Source: TMP-86 sp039807285 (GTDB taxonomy: Bacteria > Pseudomonadota > Gammaproteobacteria > Steroidobacterales > Steroidobacteraceae). From it: a stretch of 64,000 nucleotides of DNA. The notes beneath the pieces are model-generated. The model had not been told where the DNA came from. It saw nothing but the letters and a program-made list of their open reading frames with translations, and ran no database searches. A program made the position numbers and the translations under genes. The DNA is taken from assembly GCA_044226785.1 (NCBI GenBank), contig JBGAGK010000008.1, positions 80,955-144,954 on the forward strand, given 5' to 3'. Every line of letters begins with the position of its first letter. Within the stretch, counting starts at the first letter, position 1. Shown in pieces: positions 17,823 to 26,307 of the stretch.

Positions 17823-19451
17823 ATGGCCATCCGCCTCGCCGAAGCAGCTCCAGAAGCCTACCGTTACCCGCTGTTGATCGGGCAGCTTTTGCACACTCCG
17901 CTGGCGACATCGCCCGGGCAGTTCATCGTCTATCGCGACCGACGCCGCCACACCTATCGCGAGATGCGGGCGCGCATCGGGCGATTGGCCGCGGGCCTGC
18001 ACCGTCTGGGCGTCGTGGCTGGCGAGACGGTTGCAGTACTGGACTGGGACAGCCACCGCTACCTGGAGTGCTTCTTTGCCGTCCCGATGATGGGTGCCGT
18101 GCTCCAGACAGTAAACGTGCGCCTCGCCGCTGGCCAGGTGGCTTACACGATGGCCCATGCCGAAGTCAGGATTGCGCTGGTTCATCGCGACTTCCTGCCG
18201 TTGATCGAAGAGATCCGTGGCTCATTGCCGCATCTGCGGACCGTGGTGATGATCGACGACGATGCCGGTACGCTGCCCGGATATTGCGCGATCGAATACG
18301 AAACGATGCTCGCGGCCACGAAGCAGGAGTACGCCTTCGGAGAATTCGACGAAAACGCGGTGGCGACCACTTTCTACACGACAGGGACCACCGGTCGACC
18401 GAAGGGTGTTTGCTTCAGTCATCGTCAGATCGTGCTGCATTCGCTGGCGGTGCTGGGTGCCATCGCAAGTCCGGCCCACGGGCAGTCATTCCGCCATGGC
18501 GATGTCTACATGCCCATGACACCGATGTTTCATGTGCATGCCTGGGGTAATCCGTTCGTGGCAACACTTCTGGGCGTCAAGCAGGTCTATCCGGGCCGAT
18601 ATGTGCCGGAGGGCCTTATCGCGCTGCGTGCCCGCGAAGGGGTGACCTATTCCCATTGCGTTCCCACCATTCTGCAGTTGCTCCTTGCCGCTGCGGAGCG
18701 CACTGGCGCCGACCTGTCCGGCTGGAAGATGTGCATCGGTGGGTCTCCACTTCCGGGCGGTTTGGCGCAAAAAGCAATGGAACGGGGGATCGACGTGTTC
18801 GCGGGCTATGGCATGTCGGAGACCGGACCCGTACTTGCCATCACGCGGCTTCACCCGGACGTTTCGTTGCAGGGGCAGATTCCCTCACGCTGCAGAACCG
18901 GGCAACCCGTGCCCCTGGTCGACCTGCGTGTCATCGACGAGGCTGGCGCCGAAGTGGCGCGCGACGACCGCTCGGTCGGTGAAATCGTGGTGCGTGCGCC
19001 CTGGCTCACGCCTTGTTATGTGGGGGACCCTGAGGCATCGAAAGCATTGTGGCGCGGTGGCTATCTGCACACGCAGGATGTTGCCCGGATCGATGCGAGC
19101 GGATCGCTGCAAATCACCGACCGGACCAAGGATGTCATCAAGACGGGTGGGGAATGGGTCTCCTCGGTCGAACTGGAGAGCATCATCTCAAGACTGCCCG
19201 GCATTTCGGAAGTGGCTGTCATTGCCATGCCGGATCTCAAATGGGGCGAAAGACCCCATGTGCTTATCGTGCGGCAGGATGGCGCGGAGCACCCGAGTGT
19301 GGAGGAGGTCCAGGCGGCCGTGGCAGCGGCCGCAGCCGATGGCGTGTTGCCGCGATACGCGGTGCCCGAACGGGTAACATTTCTCGCTGCGCTCGACAAG
19401 ACGAGCGTTGGCAAGATCAACAAGCGGGCGCTGCGTGAGCGCTTCGGCTAG
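17823..19451 (+). CDS. AMP-forming acyl-CoA synthetase
   Basis: A 542-residue adenylate-forming enzyme that activates a carboxylic acid as its CoA thioester. The phosphate-binding motif TTFYTTGTTGRPKGV, the A5 motif FAGYGMSETGP, and the C-terminal TKDVIKTGGEWVSS with a lysine in KTSVGKINKRALR are all present, so both half-reactions should be intact. The length and sequence resemble medium/long-chain fatty-acid ligases. GAGGAA precedes the ATG at 17823 by seven bases, and the gene lies ten bases after the thiolase. It probably provides the entry step of the pathway. Confidence 0.92.
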   Translation: MAIRLAEAAPEAYRYPLLIGQLLHTPLATSPGQFIVYRDRRRHTYREMRARIGRLAAGLHRLGVVAGETVAVLDWDSHRYLECFFAVPMMGAVLQTVNVRLAAGQVAYTMAHAEVRIALVHRDFLPLIEEIRGSLPHLRTVVMIDDDAGTLPGYCAIEYETMLAATKQEYAFGEFDENAVATTFYTTGTTGRPKGVCFSHRQIVLHSLAVLGAIASPAHGQSFRHGDVYMPMTPMFHVHAWGNPFVATLLGVKQVYPGRYVPEGLIALRAREGVTYSHCVPTILQLLLAAAERTGADLSGWKMCIGGSPLPGGLAQKAMERGIDVFAGYGMSETGPVLAITRLHPDVSLQGQIPSRCRTGQPVPLVDLRVIDEAGAEVARDDRSVGEIVVRAPWLTPCYVGDPEASKALWRGGYLHTQDVARIDASGSLQITDRTKDVIKTGGEWVSSVELESIISRLPGISEVAVIAMPDLKWGERPHVLIVRQDGAEHPSVEEVQAAVAAAAADGVLPRYAVPERVTFLAALDKTSVGKINKRALRERFG

Positions 19452-19469
19452 CATCTGGCAGAGGAGCAT

Positions 19470-20267
19470 ATGGAAGCACAGTCACCCAGGCATGTGAATG
19501 AGTTGTTCGCGATCCCCGGTCGCATTGCGCTTGTCACCGGGGGTTCACGCGGGCTAGGACTGCAAATCGCCGAGGCGCTCGGTGAAGCGGGCGCTGCGGT
19601 GGTGCTGACGGCACGGCGGGCGGATGAACTGGATTCTGCCTGCCGCGCGCTCGCATCGCGGGGCATCACCGCACATGCGATTGCGGGTGATGCCGCGGAC
19701 GCTGAGGATATCGCCCGGGTGTGTCGGTCCACCCTCGAAGTGCATGGTCACATCGACATCCTGGTCAACAATGCCGGGGCAAGTTGGGGTGCGCCGGCCG
19801 AGGAGCACCCGCTCGCATCCTGGGACAAGGTCATGAACCTCAACGTCCGCGGGGTGTTTGTCTATTCCCAGACGGTCGCGCGCCTCTGCATGATTCCTCG
19901 CCGTGCGGGGCGTATCGTGATGGTGGCCTCGATCGCCGGGCTCGCCGGCAACCCGCCGGGGCTCGAGACGGTGGCTTACAACACCAGCAAGGCCGCTGTA
20001 CTCAACATGACGCGAGCGCTCGCCGGCGAGTGGGGCGAGCACGGGATCACGGTCAACGCGCTCGCACCAGGCTGGTTTCCGAGCCGGATGACCGCCGCGA
20101 CCCTTCAGGCCAAGGGAGAGCAATTTCTGGCACGGGTGCCGTTGCGTCGATTCGGGAATGACGAGGATCTCAAGGGAGCGGCTCTGCTACTGGCTTCCGA
20201 TGCGGGGCGGCACATCACGGGCCAGGTGCTCGCGGTGGATGGCGGGACTTCGGCGATCCAGGGATGA
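19470..20267 (+). CDS. Short-chain dehydrogenase/reductase
   Basis: A 265-residue classical SDR. The cofactor loop is VTGGSRGLGLQIAEA, NNAG is present, and the catalytic Tyr170/Lys174 lie in YNTSKAAV. Ser in VMVASIAG completes the triad. It most likely oxidises a 3-hydroxyacyl-CoA to the keto substrate of the adjacent thiolase, since the operon has no other 3-hydroxyacyl-CoA dehydrogenase; this is inference from context. Its stop overlaps the next start by four bases. Confidence 0.92.
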   Translation: MEAQSPRHVNELFAIPGRIALVTGGSRGLGLQIAEALGEAGAAVVLTARRADELDSACRALASRGITAHAIAGDAADAEDIARVCRSTLEVHGHIDILVNNAGASWGAPAEEHPLASWDKVMNLNVRGVFVYSQTVARLCMIPRRAGRIVMVASIAGLAGNPPGLETVAYNTSKAAVLNMTRALAGEWGEHGITVNALAPGWFPSRMTAATLQAKGEQFLARVPLRRFGNDEDLKGAALLLASDAGRHITGQVLAVDGGTSAIQG

Positions 20268-21121
20268 AGGAAGAGATCCGGCATCCGGGGTCCTTGCAGG
20301 AACGTCCCTCCGGCGCGACGCCCTGGCGGCAGCGGGATGGAGTGGTCAAGTTCGTGGAGTTTCCCGTTCGGCGTGACGGACTGTCGCACCGGGATTTCCA
20401 CCTCTACTGGCAACGCCACCACTCACCGATGGTCATGCACGCGGCGGGGTTCTCGCGCCATATCCGCAAGTATGTGAGCGCGCATGGCCACGAGTTGCCA
20501 GTGTCGGGACTTCCGGCTCGCTTTCGGCAGGGAACCGGATTCGACGGCGCTTCCGAGCTGTGGATCAACGACCTTGAGGAAGTCCCGGTGTGGCTGAGTC
20601 ATCCGCTCTATCAAGAGCTCATCCAGCCGGATGAGATCCGGTTCCTCGACCAGAGCGGCAAAGGCCGGGTCATGCTTTCGGCCGAGCAGCGGGTTCTTGA
20701 CGGGGACCCTGACCTACATGAAACCGGGCTTGTTCGTCTTTACGTGCTGCTCGCTATGGGACAGGGTGCCCGCGAGGATTTCAACGCCGCGGTGAGCATG
20801 CTCGGCTCGCGCCTCCTGGCTGCGGGAGACCGGTACCTGGCGGGGATCGCAATCAATCACCGGCTCGAGGATCCGCTGCCGCTCGAATTGCCCGCACCAG
20901 GCTTCGATGCCGTGGTGACCCTTACCACACCGACCGTGCAGGCGTTGGTATCGATGCTGAACCTGCCAGCCGTGGAGCGTATCTGGAACGACGCGCCGGT
21001 CCCGACGCCGGACGAACTGCCGGCACTGGTTACCACGCTATGCGTCGTCCATGACGAGTCTTCCTTTCAACCGACGACCACATGCCCTAACGCCTTCAGC
21101 TGGTCCGACCCGGATACCTGA
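20264..21121 (+). CDS. EthD-domain-like protein (dimeric alpha+beta barrel), tandem type
   Basis: A 285-residue protein. The first domain has the EthD pattern KFVEFPVRRDGLSHRDFHLYWQRHHSPMV (broken here as KFVEFPVRRDGLSH and RDFHLYWQRHHSP) with the YWQRHH core. The second half (residues about 150-270) has LVRLYVLLAMG and looks like a second, degenerate barrel. EthD proteins occur beside degradative oxygenases and hydrolases, and small relatives catalyse decarboxylation or cyclisation of polyketide-like substrates. It ends the operon. A second protein of similar plan is encoded at 27372. The function here is not established. Confidence 0.7.
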   Translation: MKEEIRHPGSLQERPSGATPWRQRDGVVKFVEFPVRRDGLSHRDFHLYWQRHHSPMVMHAAGFSRHIRKYVSAHGHELPVSGLPARFRQGTGFDGASELWINDLEEVPVWLSHPLYQELIQPDEIRFLDQSGKGRVMLSAEQRVLDGDPDLHETGLVRLYVLLAMGQGAREDFNAAVSMLGSRLLAAGDRYLAGIAINHRLEDPLPLELPAPGFDAVVTLTTPTVQALVSMLNLPAVERIWNDAPVPTPDELPALVTTLCVVHDESSFQPTTTCPNAFSWSDPDT

Positions 21122-21136
21122 AGGCATCCGGGTCGG
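21105..21136. terminator. Inverted repeat at the end of the + strand operon
   Basis: CCGACCCGGAT (21105-21115) and ATCCGGGTCGG (21126-21136) form a perfect 11-bp stem with a 10-nt loop that overlaps the EthD stop codon. There is no clear T-run, so it may act in both directions or with a partner factor. Confidence 0.6.
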
Positions 21137-21147
21137 CCGGGGCATGT

Positions 21148-21170
21148 CTACCCTGCTCAATGCAGGGTAG
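21148..21170. terminator. Inverted repeat at the end of the VOC gene
   Basis: CTACCCTGC and GCAGGGTAG pair perfectly (9 bp, 5-nt loop) and overlap the stop of the - strand VOC gene. With the hairpin at 21105 it separates two convergent operons. Confidence 0.55.
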
Positions 21171-22275
21171 CTTGGTCGCGCTGCGCAAGGGCACCGTGGC
21201 CGCCTTTCGCTCGTTGGAACACCATGATCCGCATCCCGCGGCTGATGTCGAGTGGAAAGTATGCGTAGTGGTCGCCGGTCGGAGTCGTTACGCCAGTCGC
21301 ACCGGCTGGAAGAGCAGCGTGATCGCCTGCGGTCATATTGATTCCCTTCTTCTTCATTGCGGCGACGAACGTGTCGAGGTCGTGGACCTCGGCCGCAATT
21401 TCCATGATGTTGCCGTCACCGAAGCGCGAATCCTTGAGGATGCGCTCGCCCGCGGAACCTGTGGGCGCCACGAGATTGACCCACACCTGGGCATTACCAT
21501 GCATCCACGCTTGGCCACCTTCAGTTACCCCCATCCAGGCGCGGCGCAATCCAGGTGCTCCAGCCTGCTTGAGGTCGAGCACATGGCGATACATGGCCAC
21601 CGATTTGCCCAGGTCGCCCGTAGCAACAGTGACGTGGTCGGTGCGCGGCGTGGAGGTAGGCGTCCGCAGATTCGGAGTCCAGACCTTGTCACGATATAAG
21701 ACGACGCCACTGGGGTACTCCCATCCGAGCTCGATGCTGGTGCCGCGGGCCACGTCGATCGGCAGATAGGCGAGCCGTTCATCCGCATCCCGGCGATTGC
21801 CGTCAACCAATGCCCACTCGCGCAACAGACCCCCGCCAACCATCGGTTTGCCATCCATGCCCATGGGTTGGATTCCCTTGGACTTGAGACGGGCCACGGT
21901 CTTGTCGAAGTCGTCGACGAAGAAGTCGAGCTCAACGATGCTGCCGTCGCCCTTCTGCTTGAGAAAATCCATGCCCGGCCCCTCTGTCGTTGGTTGAACG
22001 AGTTCGAGCCAGAAGCCATTGGCATCGACAAAGGCGAGTTTCATGCCACCGAATACGGCGGAGCCCTCCTGGACTCCGAACTCGAGGGGATGCCGGCGCC
22101 AGCCCAGCGCGTCATTGAGGAATGCGGCAGTCTTGTCAAGATCCGCAGTCCAGACCGCCACATGCTCGAGATGCGGCAGGGTGGGTGGCCGATGCGGCTC
22201 TTGCACGGCAGTCGCCCGGCCCGTGCATGCGAGCAGAAGCCCTGCGATCAACATCAATGGACGGCGAGTGTGCAT
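21157..22275 (-). CDS. Exported protein with two VOC (glyoxalase/extradiol-dioxygenase fold) domains
   Basis: A 372-residue protein. The N-terminus MHTRRPLMLIAGLLLACTG is a signal peptide with a lipobox-like LLAC, so a periplasmic lipoprotein is possible. Two VOC modules follow: the first starts at LEHVAVWTADLDKTAAFLNDALGW (split here: LEHVAVWTADL / DKTAAFLNDALGW), the second at TDHVTVATGDLGKSVAMYRHVL. VOC proteins bind metal and act as dioxygenases, lyases or isomerases. The ATG at 22275 has GGAGG upstream. The gene follows the TonB receptor by 88 bases and is probably co-transcribed with it, suggesting action on the imported substrate in the periplasm. Confidence 0.85.
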   Translation of the reverse strand: MHTRRPLMLIAGLLLACTGRATAVQEPHRPPTLPHLEHVAVWTADLDKTAAFLNDALGWRRHPLEFGVQEGSAVFGGMKLAFVDANGFWLELVQPTTEGPGMDFLKQKGDGSIVELDFFVDDFDKTVARLKSKGIQPMGMDGKPMVGGGLLREWALVDGNRRDADERLAYLPIDVARGTSIELGWEYPSGVVLYRDKVWTPNLRTPTSTPRTDHVTVATGDLGKSVAMYRHVLDLKQAGAPGLRRAWMGVTEGGQAWMHGNAQVWVNLVAPTGSAGERILKDSRFGDGNIMEIAAEVHDLDTFVAAMKKKGINMTAGDHAALPAGATGVTTPTGDHYAYFPLDISRGMRIMVFQRAKGGHGALAQRDQATLH

Positions 22276-22362
22276 GAGACCTCCAGAAATATGTCCCCGG
22301 TCAGGCCGGAGTGTTGGTTGACCGAAACCCGACAAGAGCCTGGCAGGATTTCAGCTTCGAAT

Positions 22363-24603
22363 TCATTGTGCCTTGCCGAATCGCACGGTCGCTGTGAGGC
22401 CATACCACCGAGGCGGTGCGTACACCGATTCCGCAACACCGATGAAATTGGTATCCGAATTGAACACCCGGTAGATGCGGTTGGTCACGTTCCTGCAGAA
22501 CATGGCAAGTTCCCAGCCATTCGCTGCCGTGTAGGAAATGCGTGCATCGGAAACCGCGCGACCGCGCTCGACGTCAATCGGACCGCACAGGACACTGAAG
22601 CAACTCTTCCCGGTAAATGTGGTATTCCAGTTGAATCCCAGCGTTCCACCATTCGAAAGAGAGCGATCGTAGCGTGCCGTCAGGTGCCCGGACCATTTGG
22701 GAGCCTGCGGCAGATCCCGGGTTGCAAATGTGCCATCAGGCAGCGGTACATCATTGACTCGCGAATTCAGGCCCGAAAGGCCGGCACTGAACGTAAGACC
22801 CGTGACCGGATGGAAGGCAGCCTCGGCCTCCAGACCGTGCTCACGGGCATTCAGGTTCTTGATCGTGACATTGGGCCCGTAAAGAACGTAAGCCTGATAA
22901 TCCTTGTAGTCGTAGTAGAAGACATCCGCGCTCAGGGATAGCTTCCCGTCCATGAGCCGGGTCTTCGTGCCAAGTTCGATTGCGGTCAGGATCTCCGGAT
23001 TGTACGTAAGTCCGGCGGCGTAGGCCTGGATGTACCCGGGGCTGGAGTCCGCCGGCGGGAAGAACTGGGTCGTGAATCCGCCGCTTTTCGTGCCGCGGTT
23101 CCAGCTGAGGTAGACGAGGGTATCCTCCAGCGGCTTCCAGTCAAGTTCGAGCTTGCCGGACCAGCCCTTGAAGGTCCGGTCCGCCAGACCCGGAAACGTC
23201 GTGGAGGCGAACTGGAACAGACTGCCGAAATTGTCCGTGAGGGCAAAATCGATCTCGCGCTTGTCGCGCCAATAGCGTGCACCCGCGATGAGTGACAGCC
23301 GGTCGCTCAGCGCGATTTCATCCTGGGCAAACGCGGCGATCGATGAGGTGCTTTGGTTGAACGCGCCGTTGGTCACGTAGTCGCCATAGGAGGCAAAGTT
23401 GCCTTCAAAGGAATAGTCGCCGTTGATGTGCATGTAGAAGGCGCCTGCGACCCAGTCGTGGCGGCCATTCTTCGCTGATACACGCACTTCCTCGGTGAAC
23501 TGGGAAATGCGGCTGCGCAGGTCGGTATTGAACGAAGTGATCGGACCGGCATCGCCGTCTTCCAGGTCAGTCTTGGACATTTGCAGGTAGTCACTGATCG
23601 AGACCAGATCGAATCCTCCGGCCTTGCCGTCCAGTTTGAGGCTCGCGCCACGCAGGGTCCGGTCAAAATCAGCCGGTCGATTGGTATTGAGCTTCCAGGG
23701 GTCGCCGCCTGCAAACGGATTCAGCGCATAATTCGAGTAGCCGACGATATCGCAGCCATCGCAGGTGCCAAACGGGCTCGGTGTTGTGGGCGTTGCCGGA
23801 GCCCCCAGGAAGTTCGAATCGGCCGATGCATAGTCGGCGACCCAGGAGAAGGGGCCGGCATTGTTCTCATGCTGGTTCCGCGCATATCGGACGGTCAGCA
23901 ATGCCTGAAGGTTGTCTCCCGCCTGGCTGGCCAGTTGCCCGCGGATTGCATAGTTGTCCTGCCCACCACGACGGCTTCCGTCGTACAGGTTCTCGAAATA
24001 GCCTTCGTTGCTTGCGCGCACCACCGCGAGTCGCCCTTGCAGAGACTCCGACAAGGGCCCCGACAGGACGCCCTCGACGTCGAATTGCCTGAACCGACCT
24101 GCGGTCAGGGTGACCGAGCTTTCAAAATCCCGCGTCGGCTTGTTGCTGATGTAGCGGATTGCACCACCCGTCGCATTCCGACCAAACAGGGTTCCTTGCG
24201 GGCCGCGCAACACTTCCACACGCGCCAGGTCGAACACCGGAAAGCTCGACAGGTTCAGGCTGCTGGCGTAGGAGTCGTCGTAATAGACGGCGACGGGTGG
24301 TTCCTGCTGGTCTCCGAAGTCGTTCTGCGACACGCCGCGGATATTGAACACAACCGCGCCTGGAGTGAATTCATTGAATTGCAGACTCGGAACGAGCTTG
24401 ACGACATCTTCGGCAAGCTTGACATTGTTCTGTCTGAGGTCCGAGGCATCGATTGCGGTAATCGAGATGCCCACGTCCGCCAGGCGCTGTTCCTTCTTTT
24501 GCGCGGTGACCATGATTTCGGGCAGATCCTCGGCTGACGCCAGCACCGGCACGATCGCCACCAAAACGGCCGCTCCCATCCAGCCGGCAAATTCAGTTTT
24601 CAT
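22363..24603 (-). CDS. TonB-dependent outer-membrane receptor
   Basis: A 746-residue receptor. After the signal peptide (ending VLASA) come a TonB-box-like EIMVTAQKKEQ, the plug domain (IRGVSQNDFGDQ, RVEVLRGPQGTLFGRNATGGAI) and a 22-strand barrel with aromatic-rich C-terminal strands. The type (VTAQKKEQ-, LRGPQGTLFGRN) is frequent in sphingomonads and gammaproteobacteria that import large hydrophobic or glycosidic compounds rather than siderophores. The start at 24603 fits the signal peptide. A TTGCAT-N18-TATTAT promoter carrying the operator palindrome lies about 150 bases upstream, which puts it in the same regulon as the catabolic operon. Confidence 0.93.
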   Translation of the reverse strand: MKTEFAGWMGAAVLVAIVPVLASAEDLPEIMVTAQKKEQRLADVGISITAIDASDLRQNNVKLAEDVVKLVPSLQFNEFTPGAVVFNIRGVSQNDFGDQQEPPVAVYYDDSYASSLNLSSFPVFDLARVEVLRGPQGTLFGRNATGGAIRYISNKPTRDFESSVTLTAGRFRQFDVEGVLSGPLSESLQGRLAVVRASNEGYFENLYDGSRRGGQDNYAIRGQLASQAGDNLQALLTVRYARNQHENNAGPFSWVADYASADSNFLGAPATPTTPSPFGTCDGCDIVGYSNYALNPFAGGDPWKLNTNRPADFDRTLRGASLKLDGKAGGFDLVSISDYLQMSKTDLEDGDAGPITSFNTDLRSRISQFTEEVRVSAKNGRHDWVAGAFYMHINGDYSFEGNFASYGDYVTNGAFNQSTSSIAAFAQDEIALSDRLSLIAGARYWRDKREIDFALTDNFGSLFQFASTTFPGLADRTFKGWSGKLELDWKPLEDTLVYLSWNRGTKSGGFTTQFFPPADSSPGYIQAYAAGLTYNPEILTAIELGTKTRLMDGKLSLSADVFYYDYKDYQAYVLYGPNVTIKNLNAREHGLEAEAAFHPVTGLTFSAGLSGLNSRVNDVPLPDGTFATRDLPQAPKWSGHLTARYDRSLSNGGTLGFNWNTTFTGKSCFSVLCGPIDVERGRAVSDARISYTAANGWELAMFCRNVTNRIYRVFNSDTNFIGVAESVYAPPRWYGLTATVRFGKAQ

Positions 24604-24750
24604 CGGATTGCCTCCAGTTGTCTTGGTCCGGTCCTGGCGAAGGCGAGAGTCGATGTGTCGGCAGTACATGTCGGAATCTGGTCACGACTTCATATCCCCC
24701 TCGGGCACCCGGCGCTGAGCGGCATGCCGGAGCTCGTTGCTCGTGGCGAT

Positions 24751-24780
24751 ATAATAAGCCAACGGCCTAAAAAGATGCAA
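24751..24780 (-). promoter_or_regulatory. TonB-receptor promoter with TAAGCC-N3-GGCCTA operator (24755-24769)
   Basis: Reading leftward, TTGCAT (24780-24775) and TATTAT (24756-24751) are spaced 18 bp. The palindrome TAAGCCAACGGCCTA (one mismatch) lies in the spacer, as at the aminotransferase promoter. The region 24604-24881 holds no gene; besides this promoter it contains the weaker palindrome at 24870. Confidence 0.7.
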
Positions 24781-24869
24781 CTCGAATTGGGGGAGCCCCG
24801 GGTGCAATGTCCAGGCTGACTGGACAGCGCCTCGTCCAGCGCCTCTGGATAGAATGTTTCATCATAGAG

Positions 24870-24884
24870 AAGGCCAGTGGCCTA
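24870..24884. promoter_or_regulatory. Possible further operator copy
   Basis: AAGGCCAGTGGCCTA matches the palindrome with one end mismatch but overlaps the stop codon of the membrane-protein gene. No good promoter frames it. It could be an auxiliary site 100 bp from the main one, or chance. Confidence 0.35.
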
Positions 24885-25625
24885 ATGAGGCTTCAGGGGC
24901 TGCGGGGCTCGTTCGATGCGCGCCAGATGCAGCATGCCCGCGAGATCGTCAGGCGGCCATGTGGAGGAACCCTGACCGTAAGGCACGAAGAGGGTCGGCA
25001 GCGCGGTGGGGTAATCCTGACAGGCAGTACCGTCGAAATTGGCAAAATAGCGCCGTTCCTCGTCACGGCTCTGCCAATCCTGCGTGGCGATTCGCCCGCG
25101 ATTCCAGGGTTTGCGATGCCTGACGACCTGCGCTTCGCGTTTCGTGAGTATGGTCAGCACGACACCGGGTTCGCGTGCGATCAGGCCGGGCAATTCCGCC
25201 TGCCACCCATCCCGGGCCTTCGCCCAGGGTGCGCCGGCAATGCGGTCTTCCCAATACCGGATGCTTTCAGCTCCCAGTTCCTTTGGCGATTGGCATCGGA
25301 TCAGGGTTGCTTTGATGAGATATCCATGCGTCTCGGGGGGCGGTAAACAGAAATACAATATCCCCAGAAGGAGCAGGGCATTTGCGCCGAGCAGCAGCCG
25401 CCCGCGCTGCGCGTTCGATATGGGCAGAAATCTGCAGACAGTCCCCAGTATCAGACCGCCGATCAGGCCGCTGGGCCCGGTGATCAAAATCCCGAGCAGA
25501 GGTCCCTGGTTCGCCCCGGGATTGAGGAGAATGGGTCCGAAAAAGCCGGCACAGAAGCCGATCGCACCCAGGGAGAGTCCCCAGAAGCCGACGGAGGGTA
25601 AGCGCTTCAAGTTTCGGTCGTTCAC
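24882..25625 (-). CDS. Membrane protein of unknown function
   Basis: A 247-residue protein that I do not recognise. Three hydrophobic segments are visible (about residues 14-35, 41-65 and 78-93), followed by a soluble domain of about 150 residues rich in Trp and charged residues. The soluble part contains one cysteine near the start and one in FDGTACQDYP. Its GC content resembles its neighbours and it ends at the operator-like palindrome. It is transcribed toward the TonB receptor, but its promoter and stop are separate. No function is proposed. Confidence 0.65.
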   Translation of the reverse strand: MNDRNLKRLPSVGFWGLSLGAIGFCAGFFGPILLNPGANQGPLLGILITGPSGLIGGLILGTVCRFLPISNAQRGRLLLGANALLLLGILYFCLPPPETHGYLIKATLIRCQSPKELGAESIRYWEDRIAGAPWAKARDGWQAELPGLIAREPGVVLTILTKREAQVVRHRKPWNRGRIATQDWQSRDEERRYFANFDGTACQDYPTALPTLFVPYGQGSSTWPPDDLAGMLHLARIERAPQPLKPH

Positions 25626-25770
25626 ATCAGAACCCGGCGAACAAGGCCATCAAGGTTGCATTACACGCGGCTGGCGCCAACAGCATCGGAACCGCGGCGG
25701 ATTATACTGGCGCAGGGGATGCGATTTCATGCATTCCCGCAGATCACTGTATGGAAAAGGCGGCTGAAAA

Positions 25771-26307
25771 TTGATTGTGCTGGTGGACCAGGACGGCGTT
25801 CTCGCCGACTTTGAAGGCGGTTTCGCAAGGGCCTGGCAGGAAAGGTTCAAGCGAACCCCGGTCGTGGCGATTGGCGCGCGGCGAAGTTTCCGGTTGATCG
25901 ACGACTATCCACTCGAGCTGCATTCCGACGTCGCGGCGATCTATACCGCCCCGGGCTTCTTCCGCCACCTGGAACCCATCGCTGGCGCCATCGCTGCCGT
26001 CGAAGACATGCTTGCCAGCGGAATCGATGTACGCATCTGCACTTCGTCGATCGATGCATACGAAAATTGTGTCCTGGAAAAATATCAATGGGTCGAGCAG
26101 CATCTGGGACGGGAATTCACGAAAAGATTGGTGCTGACGAAGGACAAGACGCTGGTGTCGGGCACCTGGCTGGTCGATGACAATCCCCGGATTGTCGGCA
26201 GTCGGGTGCCGGTCTGGAAACAGGCGATCTTCGAGGCACCCTATAACCGTCACGTGACCGGCGTTCCCCGGATGACCTGGTCAAACTGGAAGTCGGTCCT
26301 GACCTGA
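25771..26307 (+). CDS. 5'(3')-deoxyribonucleotidase-like HAD phosphatase
   Basis: A 178-residue HAD-superfamily protein. The nucleophile motif is VLVDQDGVLADF (DxDGVLAD) at the N-terminus; motif II is in RICTSSID; motif III/IV is in KTLVSGTWLVDDNPRI. The order and spacing match the NT5C nucleotidase family, which dephosphorylates deoxynucleoside monophosphates. The start is TTG at 25771; family members begin just before the DxD motif, so no upstream start is needed. Its 3' end overlaps that of the convergent LysR gene by 27 bases. Confidence 0.75.
   Translation: MIVLVDQDGVLADFEGGFARAWQERFKRTPVVAIGARRSFRLIDDYPLELHSDVAAIYTAPGFFRHLEPIAGAIAAVEDMLASGIDVRICTSSIDAYENCVLEKYQWVEQHLGREFTKRLVLTKDKTLVSGTWLVDDNPRIVGSRVPVWKQAIFEAPYNRHVTGVPRMTWSNWKSVLT

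Noticed and set aside
23581..24537. 318-codon + strand frame inside the TonB receptor
   Set aside because: Antisense to the conserved plug domain; no ribosome site or family features.
24882..24884. Treating the palindrome at 24870 as equal to the promoter operators
   Set aside because: It overlaps a stop codon and lacks a framing promoter, so it is listed only as a weak candidate.
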